A stretch of DNA of 64,000 bases, from positions 58,958,911-59,022,910 of the forward strand of contig OX419760.1 of the NCBI GenBank assembly GCA_948567375.1, given 5' to 3'. Below the pieces are notes generated by a model. That model ran no database searches. It was not told where the DNA came from and was given only the letters and a program-made list of their open reading frames with translations. A program made the translations under genes and the position numbers. The number at the start of each line of letters is the position of its first letter. Position 1 is the first letter of the stretch. The stretch is from Lunularia cruciata. Taxonomy: Eukaryota; Streptophyta; Marchantiopsida; Lunulariales; Lunulariaceae. Of this stretch, positions 10,801 through 21,461 are shown piece after piece.

Positions 10801-12684
10801 ATCTACATGAAGAAGGGTGTAGATTACATGGTGATTTTGGAGGACAAGGAGGCTCTCAAAGCTTTTGAGGAGCTCAAGCAATCCCTTGTTGTAGCTCCAA
10901 TTCTTGCTAAACATGATTGGAGTAAGCCTTTCATCCTCTACACTGATGCTTCTAATGTAGCTATAAGATGCACTCTTAGTCAATTAGACCAAGATGGGCA
11001 TGATCATCCAATAGCTTATGCTAGTAGGTAGATGGTTTCAGCAGAGAAGAACTACTCTGTCACAGAGAGAGAAGGGCTGGCAGTGATCTTTGGTCTCAAG
11101 AAGTTTAGACACTACTTGATTGGAGGGAAAGCCACCATTGTCACGGATCACAAGGCTTTGAAGTACATCTTCAACAAGCCTAATGTTGAAGGGAGACTAG
11201 CAAGGTGGATGCTACTCTTGTCTGAGTATGACTACACAATTGAGGATAGGCCAAGAAAGAAACATGCAAATGCTGATTTGTTATCTAGAGCCTATGAGCA
11301 TGATGGAGATGAGCCAATAGATGATTCCTTCCCGGATGAGGAGCTCATGACAATCTCAGTCACTCAAGAGATTCCAATGGAGTACAAGGAGATTGTGGAT
11401 TTTGTGACAAGAGGTAACTATCCAGAAGGGATGCATGCTAGGGAGAGGAAGGCCCTTGCAGCAAGATCTAGACCTTACACAATGGTGGAGGATATTCTTT
11501 TTTACCAAGGAGCAGATGGTCTACTTCAAAGAGCAGTGGGTAAGGAAGAGTCTATCCTACTCATAAAGGAGTTTCATGAAGGTTTAGTATGTGGATGACA
11601 CTTTGCAGGAAAGGTGACTACTTTCAGGATTCTAGATGCAGGTTACCATTGGAGAGGGATTTTCAAGGATTGTCTTGATTATTGCAAAACTTGTCATGTT
11701 TTTCAAGCTTTTGCTAGAAAGTCTACATCCACTCCACCACTTAAATCAATTCCATTGCTAGGACCTTTTGAGAAGTGGGGAATTGATTTTGTAGGACCTC
11801 TCAATAGAACCCCAAGGAACAATCGGTACATTGTGGTAGTTACTGATTACCTTACTAAGTGGGTTGAGGCTAGACCATTGAGGGACAAGAATGAAGATGA
11901 AGTGGGTAGATTTCTTTATGAACGCATTATCACTAGGTTTGGATGCCCTTTGGAGTTGGTTTCTGATAGAGGAGGAGAGTTTACAAGAAGCATTACTACA
12001 GCCATGCTACGACATTTCTCTATCCCACATAGAGTAACTACATCCTATAAGCCAAATTCCAATGGCTTGCCAGAGAGAACTAATCAGACCTTGTGCATGA
12101 TGTTGGCCAAAGATGCAGAAATGGAGGGAGCTAAACATCATTAGGACAAGAGGATTCATGCAGTTTTGTGGGAGTATAGGACAATCATGAAGACTTCCAC
12201 CGGATATTCTCCATTTCAATTGGTGTATGGTATTGAGTCTACCTTACCTATTCACTTTGATCTTCCTACCTTCCAAAGCATTCATAGGAGATTGAAGAAA
12301 GCACAAGGAGGTGATGCAGAGAAGTCAAGGAAGGAACAACTCATGGAGTTGGAAGAGGCAAGAGCAGTTGCTATGGTTCAAGTGGAGCAAGCCCAAAGGA
12401 AACAAAAGGAGAGCTATGATAAGAGGCAAGGCAAGAAGAAGGTGGAGCCTTTCAAAGAAGGTGATTGAGTAATGTTGTTTGATTCCATTCGATTCAAGAG
12501 AGTGCAAAAGAAGTTTTTACCTAAGTACTTTGGACCTTTCATAGTGGAGAAGGTGTGGGACAATTACACCTATGATCTCAAGGAGTTGGGAGGAAGACAC
12601 TTTGATAGGATTAACCATGATAAGTTGAAGATGTACCATAGAAGGTAGAGAGACCTTCACTTTGAGGACAAAGTAAAAACTTAG
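7822..12684 (+). pseudogene. gag-pol: gag-pol of element B: one frame, eight premature stops
   Basis: One reading frame runs from ATG 7822 to TAG 12682 (about 1,620 codons) with no frameshift. Premature stops are at 7897, 9517, 9781, 11029, 11596, 12142, 12466 and 12646. In order: Gag with coil-rich capsid region; knuckle CFGCGGRGHIQRNC at about 8668-8706; a retropepsin whose active site reads ALVDGGSAV (DGG instead of DSG/DTG) at about 9316-9342; RT with FIDD at about 10492-10503; RNase H (LYTDAS at about 10939); integrase with catalytic D, D, E in GIDFVGP, SDRGGEF and NGLPERT; and a short C-terminal tail without an obvious chromodomain. Several stops are TGG to TAG/TGA, CAG to TAG or CGA to TGA, all C-to-T on one strand. 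There is no envelope ORF. Confidence 0.88.
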
Positions 12685-12696
12685 TCCGGGGGTAAA
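12685..12696 (+). other. Polypurine tract of element B
   Basis: TCCGGGGGTAAA sits between the gag-pol stop codon and the 3' LTR, where plus-strand synthesis is primed. The stop codon abuts it, leaving no 3' non-coding space. The same tract is found inverted at 25683-25694 in element C. Confidence 0.75.
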
Positions 12697-13386
12697 TGTA
12701 ACACCCATTTGTGCATGTGTGTGGTATTGTGATATTTAGCTTGGTATTACAAGTACTTAAGAGATATTATTTATAGAGATAAAGGATGGTTCTATATTAG
12801 TCATGGTAAGCTAAAGTTATTCATAGCTAAGATAGAGTGGACCTTACTTTAGAGGAAGTAGAAAAGATGAGCACCACTATTTTGGATTTTAGTGTGTTGA
12901 CTTGGTATTATTCCTAGGTGTTTGGCTTTGAGGAAAGAGTTGAGAACTCTTGGGCCCGCAAACCTTTTTGTTTTGGATTCTTCTTTATTCCAAGGATAGC
13001 CCATGTGAAGGAATCCTTGACTTAGTGGTTGGGTCAAGATAAGATCACATGCTTAGAGGAATATGCCCATGTGAATGGATATTTCTTTCTGCTTTTTGAC
13101 TTTACTTGACTTTTAGTCTAGTAACTTGAGTTACTACGGTAATTAGTAACTTTGGTACATAACTATTTCACCACTATATAAACAAGGGGTGAGGAGGTAC
13201 TCATCATCCTTTCATTTTCAACTATCTCTCTCTCATTGAGTTCTCTAGTGAGCAATGTCTTGAGTCTTGGAGTGTTAACCTTGGAGGAGTATGATGGAGT
13301 TTGGGTTCCTTGCCTTCTTAGTCCATGGTGCGCTACCATAATAGCCATCAGAGGTTCATCCTGAGTGAGAGACAGGCCGGCTCACA
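12697..13386 (+). repeat. 3' LTR of element B
   Basis: A 690-bp LTR from TGTAACACCC to GGCTCACA, followed by GGGC and then by element A sequence. It is the reference copy for the family LTR. Confidence 0.93.
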
Positions 13387-14905
13387 GGGCCGGGTTGGCT
13401 GTTGAGCAAGGACATAGAAATGGACCTGGATCCGCAAGAGATTGCCAAAAAGTTCTTGAAGCGAGATGTGAGGGGTTTCACAAACAAGAGTTCTTTGGTA
13501 GCTTGAGGAAGGATGTGCAGGACCTTATCCTTGTCAAGGCAAAGAAGAAATGATTCTACAAGGAAGGACCGCACACATCCTTGCTGTACGAGGATGGGAG
13601 TGAGGCTGAAGGAGAGGTGGGAACTTTTGGGCTTGAGCTTGAACAGGAAAAACCAGAGGATGAGACCCGAGAAGCACGTGTCTATGATGCTGCTCTTGAG
13701 GATGAGAAGTCTTTTGTGCCCTTGTCAGAGGAGGTTCAAGACTCTTTTTGGGCGAGAAGTTGCAGCGAGTCCAAGATCAAGATGCAAGGAGTGAAAGCAC
13801 CGGTGAGAGCGCTGATTGATTCAGGATCTGAGGTCAATCTCGTGTCAAAGGCGGTCTATGATGAAGGGCGATGGAAGGTGGACCGTGACATCGATTGGAA
13901 GATAAACTCAGTGAATAGGACCAGAAATGCATTGTGGGGAGCTTGTCCGGATGTCAAAATCAAGATAGGGAATGTAGTAGATCCTATTAATGTGTTCGTG
14001 CATGATACCTTGCCCTACCTGGTGATCATAGGACAGCCCTTCATTACTCAGTTTAGAATGGAGAGCAAAGTTCTGAATGATGGGACTCATGTGGCAAAGG
14101 TTAGAAGTCAGAACGGGACCAGAATAGTGCAATTCCCTATTGTGTTGCCGGGCAGCAACATGAACAGGAGAGAGTTAAGGGATCCAGAAAAGCCTACTAG
14201 AAGGTGGGGTTTCCACTAGGCGTCTTGTCAGAGAAGGTGGGGGGACAAGGCGCCCTATGCTACATTCCACCGCAAGAGATAAGTGAGGAGGACTGTTTTG
14301 ATAGGACCTATGTGGGAATCCAGAGTGGTAGAACTGTTTGCTTTGCACATGTAGGGAGTACCACGGGAATTTTGCAAAAGAGAATGAAAGGGAAAGAGAG
14401 AGTTCTGAAAACAGCAAGGGAAATGGATGATAGCGAGACTATCATTGGACTGTTGGAGGATTGGGGAGAAGGTAGGGCAGTCCAGAAGGTGATCGGGGCA
14501 ATGGAGAAAGGAGAACCCGTGATTGAAATAGGAAGGGAGCTTCATGAAACACTTTCAAAGTTGGTTCATGAAGTGAGATGTGACACTAAGTACAAAACAG
14601 TGGACAAAAAGGTTCATCCTATTGCTATCCCATTGCCATTGGATGCTTTTGAATTGATGCGTAGGACTAGGGAGGAACCGAGACTGAGGCAGGAAAAGGA
14701 TATTGGTCATTCGTTTACTAAGGAGACCTTGGATGAGCTTACGGTCGGAGGGGATGGATTGCTCACAGAAGTTGAGCACCATGCATTTAAGGAAATGATT
14801 GGGAGGTGTGGGAAGGCTTTTGCTTTCAAGATCGAGGAGATTGGGAGTGTAAACCCGCAAGAAATCACACCGATGATAATTTTCACGATTCCGCATGTAT
14901 TGTGA
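13387..14905 (+). pseudogene. Element A gag tail, retropepsin and linker to RT (main copy)
   Basis: This is the copy of element A that runs on into the polymerase. Bases 13387-14415 repeat 5010-6038; from 14416 the sequence is unique and continues the linker between protease and RT, open at 14204-14905. Protease DSG is at 13818. The frame ends at TGA 14903, and the RT frame is +2 relative to it, so a frameshift separates them. Confidence 0.78.
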
Positions 14906-17254
14906 GATCTGAGACCAATACCAGTGCCAAAGGCGCTTCTGCCCTAGCTGACAGAACTATTGAAGGAGAAAGTTCAGGCAAAGATTTAGAACCATCAGAA
15001 GCACCATACTCAAATTGCTGGTTCACCATTCGGAAGAAAAATGGTAAGTTACGGTTCATACAGGATACGCAACCGCCTAATAAGGTAACAATCCGGAATT
15101 TTGGTGTTGGACCGGCTGTGGAAGAGTTTGCTGAGGAGTTTGCAGGGAGGGCAATCTATTCTATAGGGGATTTGTATTCAGGTTATGATCAATTTCAGCT
15201 TGCTGAAGGGAGCCGGGACATAACCACGATGCAAACACCCTTAGGGCTGATGCGTATGTGCACTCTCCCAATGGGGGCTACTAACTCTGTGGCACATATG
15301 CAAAGCGCTATGAATCAAATTCTGCAGTCTTTTATCCCTGAGAAGACCCGTCCATTCTTGGATGATATACCTGTCAAGGGCTGCATAGAGAGCGAAAAAG
15401 ATGAAACTTTGGTGGATGGAGGTATTAAGAGGTTTGTCATAGATCATATTCAAGATGTGGAGGCGATACGGAGAAGGTTGATGGAAGCGGGGGTGACTCT
15501 CTCTAGAGAGAAGTCGGCATTTGGACTTGGAGAAATCCTTGTGGTGGGACACCTGTGTGGCTCGTATGGAAGGAAGCCAAATCTAGAAAAGGTGGACATA
15601 ATAGGGAAGATCAAGGACTGTTCCTCAGTTCAGGAGGTAAGAAGGTTCTTAAGGGCATGCGTTTTCTACCGTATATGGATTCCACACTTTGGTCATGTTG
15701 CAGAGCCGCTCTACCAGCTTTTGAGGAAAAGGATCAGGTTTGTTTGGAGACCGGAACATTCGGATGCTATGGCAAAACTGAAGAAAGCGCTACAGAACCC
15801 GCCTGTGCTCCACCCGCTTGACTACCGTTGTGGATAACCAATTACAGTTATGATTGACTCAAGTCCCTACGCTGCTGGTTGGGCTGTGGGCCAAGACGAC
15901 AAGAACGGCAGCAGATTTGCAGCAAGGTTTGGAGCAAGGATCTTCACAGAACGGCAATGGAGGTACCCTCAGATCAAACGGGAATTGTGGGGTGCCAAGA
16001 TAGCACTAAGACAAGATAGAAATTGCCTAATAGGGACCTATGTCATCCTAGAGACAGATTGCTTGCCGCTGCTTGGAATGGTTGCCAATTGTGACACTCC
16101 AAACATTGCCATGTTGCGCTGGATAGCGTTCATTCGGATGTTTAATCCAAAGCTAAGGTACATAGCTGGGAAGGACAATCCGATAGTTGATATGTTGTCT
16201 AGAGCATGTTATGAAGGAGTTGAAAATGACTGTATGATGGATGTGCATGAGTTGGACTTGAACTTACCCTTTAGAGAAGAATTGTACAAGGATGATCTTC
16301 AGGCTGTTGGGAAGTATCTTAGTTCTCTAGAGAAGAACTCCGAATGGACTAGGGAAGAATTTGAGAAGATCAGAGGGAGATTGGGAAAATTCTTGTTGAA
16401 GGATGGGTATCTCTGGCAAAGGCCCAAGGGCAGCTCTGGAGTTCCACTAAGAGTGTTGGGAGATGAGGAGACGAAGCGAAGAGTGCTACGGGAGTCACAC
16501 AACACGGATGCTGCCGGACACCGTGGGGTTCAGGGTACATACGAGCGCATCCAGGGTTTGTACTGGTGGCCAAGTATTTACACAGAGGTACGGCGGTATG
16601 TAGAAACTTGTGAAATCTGTTAGATCTACTCCAAGGTAAGGCACAGAGATGGCTTGAAACCTACTTATCCGCTGAATCTCCATTTTCAGTGGGTTTTGGA
16701 CTTGGTTCATATACCTTCAGGAGTCCGAGGAGCTAAATATCTAGTACTAGCTAGGGAAGACTTGTCTAATTATGTGGAAGGAAGAGCATTGTCGTCTACA
16801 CATACCCAATAGGTGTGTCGGTTTGTCTTAGAGGATATCATTGCCAGGCACGGATGTTTCTACCGGATGAGGGCAGATCGAGGTGAATTGGATGCAAGGG
16901 AAGCAGCTAACTTCTTTGCTAAGTTCAATATCAAGCTGAACCTGACTACTACCTACAATCCAGAAGCCAATGGTAAGAGTCAATGAGGTCATCCGCCGAT
17001 AGTGAATGCTTTGGTGAAGGCTTGCCAAGGTGAGACATACAGATGGCCTGATTTGCTGCCCTTAGCACTTATGGCTGATAGGTTAACTTGCAGCTCGGTA
17101 ACTGGGATGCCACCTGCTGAGTTAGTATCAGGGCACTTACCTATTATGCCTATGGAAGAGGACTTCATTAGTTGGAGAACTGTTCAGTGGGAGGATAATG
17201 TGTCTACAGAGGAGTTGATAACGCGTAGGATCAAGCACTTTAACCTGACACCAC
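14906..17254 (+). pseudogene. pol: RT, RNase H and integrase core of element A (fungal-type Ty3/gypsy)
   Basis: Reverse transcriptase, RNase H and integrase share one frame from about 14985 to 17254, with stops at 15835, 16621, 16810 and 16984. RT shows the primer-grip style LYSGYDQFQLA block and the catalytic FLDD at 15355-15366. RNase H shows MIDSS at 15850, KREL at about 15978 and ETD at about 16051. The integrase zinc region H-H-C-C spans about 16497-16620 (SHNTDAAGHRG to CEIC). The core has D in VLDLVHIP and D in MRADRGE; the third residue, normally Glu before R-G-H, is lost at a TGA (16984). Block order and wording (EEFAEEFAGRA, a GHPPIV block after the last catalytic site) match, from memory, gypsy elements best known from fungi. 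F interrupts the gene at 17254. Confidence 0.82.
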
Positions 17255-17357
17255 TGTGGTGCCCACATTTTTTGTTTTTTTTTTCAAAATAAAGGAGAAG
17301 AAGTGTATAGAGAAGTCGGATTGCGCCTGTATGGCCAAAGAAGGCGAAGAAAATTGT

Positions 17358-17377
17358 CTTCGGGATGAAACCCGAAG
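17358..17377 (+). other. Inverted repeat (hairpin) near the F start
   Basis: CTTCGGG and CCCGAAG form a perfect 7-bp stem with a 6-base loop. Confidence 0.7.
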
Positions 17378-17443
17378 TAAAGTGACTTTGGGTCATAAGG
17401 CAAAGTACTCAAAAATGCCGTGTCAGCATATAATACAAAGTAA

Positions 17444-17487
17444 ATTGTCTTCGGATTGGGGGGAGCTCAACCCGAGGCGAAGACAAT
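17444..17487 (+). other. Larger inverted repeat near the F start
   Basis: ATTGTCTTCG (17444-17453) and CGAAGACAAT (17478-17487) form a perfect 10-bp stem around 24 bases. Element F' keeps a degenerate version at about 42797-42842. Confidence 0.7.
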
Positions 17488-17643
17488 CTAACAACCTTTC
17501 GTCGGGGCAAGAAATTCAAGAAGGGGCCGTTTCAAAATTGGCGGCTCATACGTGCGAAGGTTGATTGACAGTGATAGGTGCATGCAGGAGGTGTGATTTC
17601 TCGGTAGAAACTCAAAGCGACGAAAGACAAAGAAGTGCAACTC

Positions 17644-17651
17644 TATAAAAA
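17644..17651 (+). promoter_or_regulatory. TATA-like box upstream of the F ORF
   Basis: TATAAAAA is conserved in F' at the same place, 20 bases before the likely ATG at 17671. That spacing is short for a promoter of this ATG, so the call is weak. Confidence 0.3.
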
Positions 17652-17670
17652 TCAAAACTGCAACGACGAA

Positions 17671-20136
17671 ATGTCAAGCAATTTTCCTTTGCCGTTGAGG
17701 AGTTGTCTTGCAGGTGATCGGGGAAAGGGAAATAGAGTTGGACTTGTGTTAGTGCGCAAGGGAGAAGTCGCAAGAGAAAAATTGAGAGACAGTAAGAAAG
17801 TAGAAGAGATGGGAGGAGGGAAGAAGAACTCCAAATTTGCAGTGAGAAATCATGAGATTCGGAGAATAGATGTAGTAGCAAGGATCAAAGTCTTGAGCCG
17901 ACTTTGGATCACTTTTCTGGCATGGAACTGGAATGTAAGGTTTCCAGGATTCATGATAGAAATCATCAAGAATAAATGTCTCGATGGTCCCGAGGAAGAA
18001 GGGAAGAGAGGAAATCCGGCTCGCTGGACAGAGTCAGATTAGAGACTCGTACTCAGGAAGGAGGCGGGTTCAAAGCAAGGAGCCACGTTCTTGGGGAAAG
18101 GAGAGATAGCCCAAGAAACGCAAGAGGTGAGAGATGCCTTCTCGTCGAAGAGAACGAAGAATGGGTACAAAGTTGAGAGCTACAAAGACCCTGTGAGGAG
18201 AGGAATTGTGAGTGCACTAATGGCCATCCTGAAGCCGGAGAGAACCACTTATGTGATGAAGCACCAAGCGGTGTTCTTTCACAAGTTATTTGCAGGAGAA
18301 CCGATCAATTGGGCAAGGTGCTTTCACGGGAGAACGAGGCAGATGGTGTGGAATATGCAGGATAAGTTGCCTCCACACTACATCGTACCATTTGCAGCAC
18401 ATTTCTACCTTAGGTTGAATTTGCTCAATATTGCGGAGCGCAATAGAATGGTGTCTCATTTCCATCCTGACTTGAGAAGAGAAGTCAACGCGGAGGAGCA
18501 GCAATACATTCTCCAAATCCGGAGCACGGATGATTACTACGCAAAGACATGGAAAAATGTGGAGGTCGTGGTAAGTACCCTGACAAAGAAGAGAACTTGG
18601 CAAGCAGAAGCCGAAGAAAACAAGAAACCTTGGAAGATGCAGAAAAATAACCCGAGGCGAGGGATGGTGGTGATTGAGTCAGAAGATGAAGACTCAGAAG
18701 GCAAAGCCAAGCTCAAGACGGAGGACTCGGAACGTGAGGAGGAACCTAAGCTGACACTATAGAGTGGAGATACTAGCAGTGACAGTGAAGACGGTGGAGA
18801 AATGACCTCGGCACCAACGGCTGAAGAATACGAGGAAGAAGTGCAGGCCGAAGTAGAAGCCGAAGACAATGCGGCACTGGAAGACAAAGTACCGGTGCTA
18901 GAGGAGAAGAAGATCGCAGTACAGCAAGGAGTTTGCTCAAGACGTAAGGCAAAGTGTGAGGCGGGGCCGAGTAGAGTGAAGGAAGAGGTAGAAGAAAGCT
19001 CGAGCAGTGAGGCGTCGATTCCGATACGATAACTCCAGAGAAGAAGGCGAGTATCGGGAGAACACGAAGAGAGAAGAGAGACCACTCCGCAGGAGGAAGA
19101 AGTTGCCAGTAATGGAGTAGATTACCTGCAGAAGGTAGTATGCCCGCTGTTGGTGAAGTTGGAGAAGAAGAAGAAGGAGATGCAGTCTACTTATCCAGAG
19201 GTAAAGACTATTTTGCAGGTCTTATCAAGATTAGAAGAAGAGAACTCGGAGTTGAAGAAGAGTATAACCCGAGGTGAGGAGGAGAGAGAAGTACTGCAAA
19301 CGGAAGCAGTAGAGAGAAGTCAGGTAATCAAAGACCTGAAGAGAGAAGTGAGTTATCGAGAGGATCTTGCGAGGAAGAGTGACATCGCAAGGGAGAGACA
19401 GGTAGCAGAGCATGAAATCTTGAAGCAGCAGTTTGCTGCTGATTCAAGAGTAGAGCTTATCCATGCTATGGCGAGGGTAGCATCGAAGGATCAAGAGCTC
19501 GATCGAGTGATGGAGAGTATGGAGGAGAAGAAGCAGCTCTGGCAAAGAGAGTTGTCTGTACGGTATAGAGAAGAAGAGAGATTACAAGAGTTACTTCGTA
19601 ATCAAGAAGAGAAAATCGTACAAAAGGAGAAAGAGAAGGAAGTGGTGAAGGCCGAGTTTGAAGAAGAGTTAGCAATGTACAGAGAGGAATGGCTTGCAGA
19701 TCGGGAACGAGAACGAAAGACAAGATTGGAGCCATTGAAGGAAAAAGTCCTCAGAGTGAACGCAATGTTAAGTACAAAAGCCAGCGTTCGAATTGAAGAA
19801 ACAAGGTTGCACGAGTTGAAGTTGTTGGTGCAAGAGACGAGGCGAAGACAAGCAAAAGATATAGATTTGAATGCCTTGTTGATTAGTCTCAGAACTTGTG
19901 TAGACAGGAAGATCTTAGAAGTAGAAGACAATATTGCGATTAGATTAGACTTAGTGAGAATAGAGTTAGAAAAGCTTCGGCAAGATGTTAAGGCAAAATC
20001 CGAAGTAGATAACATAGGAATCCAAATGTCTTCGGAGTTGCCCTCAGAGACATTAGAGAAGAGTGGGTCAAAGGATGAAGAGATAGATTACCCACTAGTG
20101 CAATTTCAGATCAGGAAAGAGAATTGCTGGATCTAG
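17671..20136 (+). pseudogene. Coiled-coil ORF of unit F, three in-frame stops
   Basis: A frame of about 820 codons starts at ATG 17671 (conserved in F') and is cut by TAG 18040, TAG 18760 and TAA 19030; near 20088 a small deletion relative to F' shifts the frame, giving a stop at 20134. Layout: a basic N-terminal part; a globular block at about 18150-18560 with wording LKPERTTYVMKHQAVFF, loosely like plant retrotransposon-associated proteins; an acidic Ser/Glu-rich stretch at about 18660-18900; a basic patch CSRRKAKCE at about 18940; and a long charged coiled coil at about 19130-19960. There is no protease, polymerase or integrase motif. Function is not recognised; a structural or DNA-tethering role would be a guess. 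It could also be a captured host gene. Confidence 0.7.
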
Positions 20137-20359
20137 TAGAAGATGTAGGAGATGTGAAACCCGAGGAAAAGATAGTAGGAAGTAAATTTACTTCGGGTTT
20201 GGGTTTGAAAGCCGAGGAAGAAGTAGACATCGGATCATAGTAGTAACAGATTTGAGATTTGAAGAGGCAGATATGAAGAGGTGCATTGTCATTTTGGATC
20301 TGCAGGTTAGAACAGTTGTGGTAGAGCGGTATAGTTGTTAGAACTGTCGATTGCTTCAC

Positions 20360-20367
20360 TATTTAAG
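20360..20367 (+). promoter_or_regulatory. TATA-like box near the 3' end of F
   Basis: TATTTAAG about 670 bp before the F terminus is conserved in F'. If F is a solo LTR, this would be the LTR promoter, placing the whole ORF in U3. Confidence 0.4.
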
Positions 20368-21042
20368 AGTGACATTCGCAGGAAATTGTTGTTCAATGCT
20401 CATTATTTCTGAGAATAGATAAAGCAAAGTACTGTGAAGCAGTGCTCGTCACTTGAGCTTGATTCCGAGTATCAATTTTGCAATTGTGTTTGTCAATGTT
20501 TGGAGAAATTCAAAGTGCAAGTCAGTGTGCTTGTTGGATGTTGGATTCCACAGCCTTGATCTCCATTCTATGTGTTTGATCCTGAGTGAAGTGTAATTGA
20601 AGCAATGCCTTGACAGCTCTGAGAGGAATTGTAGTGTTGGTAGTATTCTGCATTTGTGAGTGCAGTGCAAAGTTGATGTGAAGCAATTTTGATCGAGGAA
20701 GTTGTGCCTTCAGTGGAGGGGTAGAACACAATTCTGAGGCGAAGTCGTTTTGCAGTGAAGTGCCATTTTCGGGAGAGTCTGAATCATCACAATCAAGATT
20801 GTTTGGAAAGATTTGAAGGATTTGTGATTAAGGAGTGTGAATTTGTGACAAGACTGCGAGTCAGTGCTTGTTACTCTCTTTTGGGTGTGGTTTCTACCTG
20901 AGAGATTAAAGAAGAACTCAAGAAGAACTACATTGTTACTGTTTGCTTTGTATTTGACCAATTCTGACTCGTATCTCTGCGGGAACGAACTTTACTTACC
21001 CAATTACCGCAAAAGTGATATTTGTCAGGTTGTCACAACCAC

Positions 21043-21412
21043 AGAGAATACAAGTGGCACGTGAGAAGGTGAAGGAAGCGTGGTTGAGGAACAAAGTATA
21101 CTTTGACAAGACTCACCGACTGAGACCAATACCTATCAATGAAGGGACTGGGTGCTGATTTCTGATAACAGCCTAGACGTACAACATTTGACCCTCAAGA
21201 AGTTTGCCTGCCGTTGGCATGGTCCATTTGTTGTTACCAAAGTCCACAGAAATGCCACATACAGTGTGCGAGAGCTAGATAGTACTGAACATTGTCTGCC
21301 ATATGCAGGGAAAAGGGTTAAACTTTTCAAGAGGCGATTGGGAGCCAAGGAGGAAAGAGATCATGACTTTGACTCTGGAGGTGATTTGGAAGATGCCACT
21401 AAAGAAAGCTGA
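21043..21412 (+). pseudogene. pol: Integrase C-terminal region of element A
   Basis: The element A integrase resumes after F and its TSD. A one-base deletion near 21143 (GGGACTGGG where GGGGACTGGG would keep the frame) splits it into a part before and an open part at 21152-21412. The visible wording (LKKFACRWHGPFVVTKV, then GKRVKLFKRR) is the SH3-like C-terminal integrase domain typical of Ty3/gypsy. It ends about 50 bp before the polypurine tract. Confidence 0.72.
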
Positions 21413-21461
21413 TATTGATCACTCTGGACTTGCTGGTGCAGACCGGTGGCTGCACAAGATT

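Larger units (their letters stand above)
6039..13386 (+). mobile_element. Ty3/gypsy element B (5' LTR truncated), inserted in gag of A
   Basis: The element has a truncated 5' LTR (6039-6250), primer site, ORF0, gag-pol, polypurine tract and full 3' LTR (12697-13386), followed by GGGC. Its left flank in element A also ended in GGGC, a 4-bp TSD. Domain order protease, RT, RNase H, integrase is Ty3/gypsy. RT wording such as GHERYSFGDGYSGYNQI and an F-x-D-D-F box, plus a tRNA-Asp-like primer site, resemble the Athila/Tat branch; that placement is from memory. Confidence 0.88.
17255..21037 (+). mobile_element. Unit F: LTR-type ends, no LTR pair, single long ORF
   Basis: The 3,783-bp unit begins TGTGGTGCCC and ends GGTTGTCACA. 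It is flanked by a perfect 5-bp TSD, ACCAC (17250-17254 and 21038-21042), inside the integrase gene of A. Its two ends are not repeats of one another, so it is not a two-LTR element. A second full copy, F', with the same ends lies at 39246-43024 on the other strand. It encodes one long coiled-coil protein and no polymerase. The simplest readings are a solo LTR that contains an ORF, or an unclassified non-autonomous unit mobilised by a retroviral-type integrase. Confidence 0.85.

Noticed and set aside
18537-19085. Minus-strand Ser/Thr-rich frame opposite the F ORF
   Set aside because: It is the shadow of the acidic Glu/Ser-rich coding region on the other strand; the plus-strand frame is the one with coiled-coil structure.
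17255-21037. Unit F as a DNA transposon with terminal inverted repeats
   Set aside because: Only TGTG/CACA matches at the ends and no transposase is present; TG...CA with a 5-bp TSD fits a retroviral-type integrase better.
17255-21037. Unit F as a standard large retrotransposon derivative with two LTRs
   Set aside because: The first and last several hundred bases do not match each other in F or in F'.
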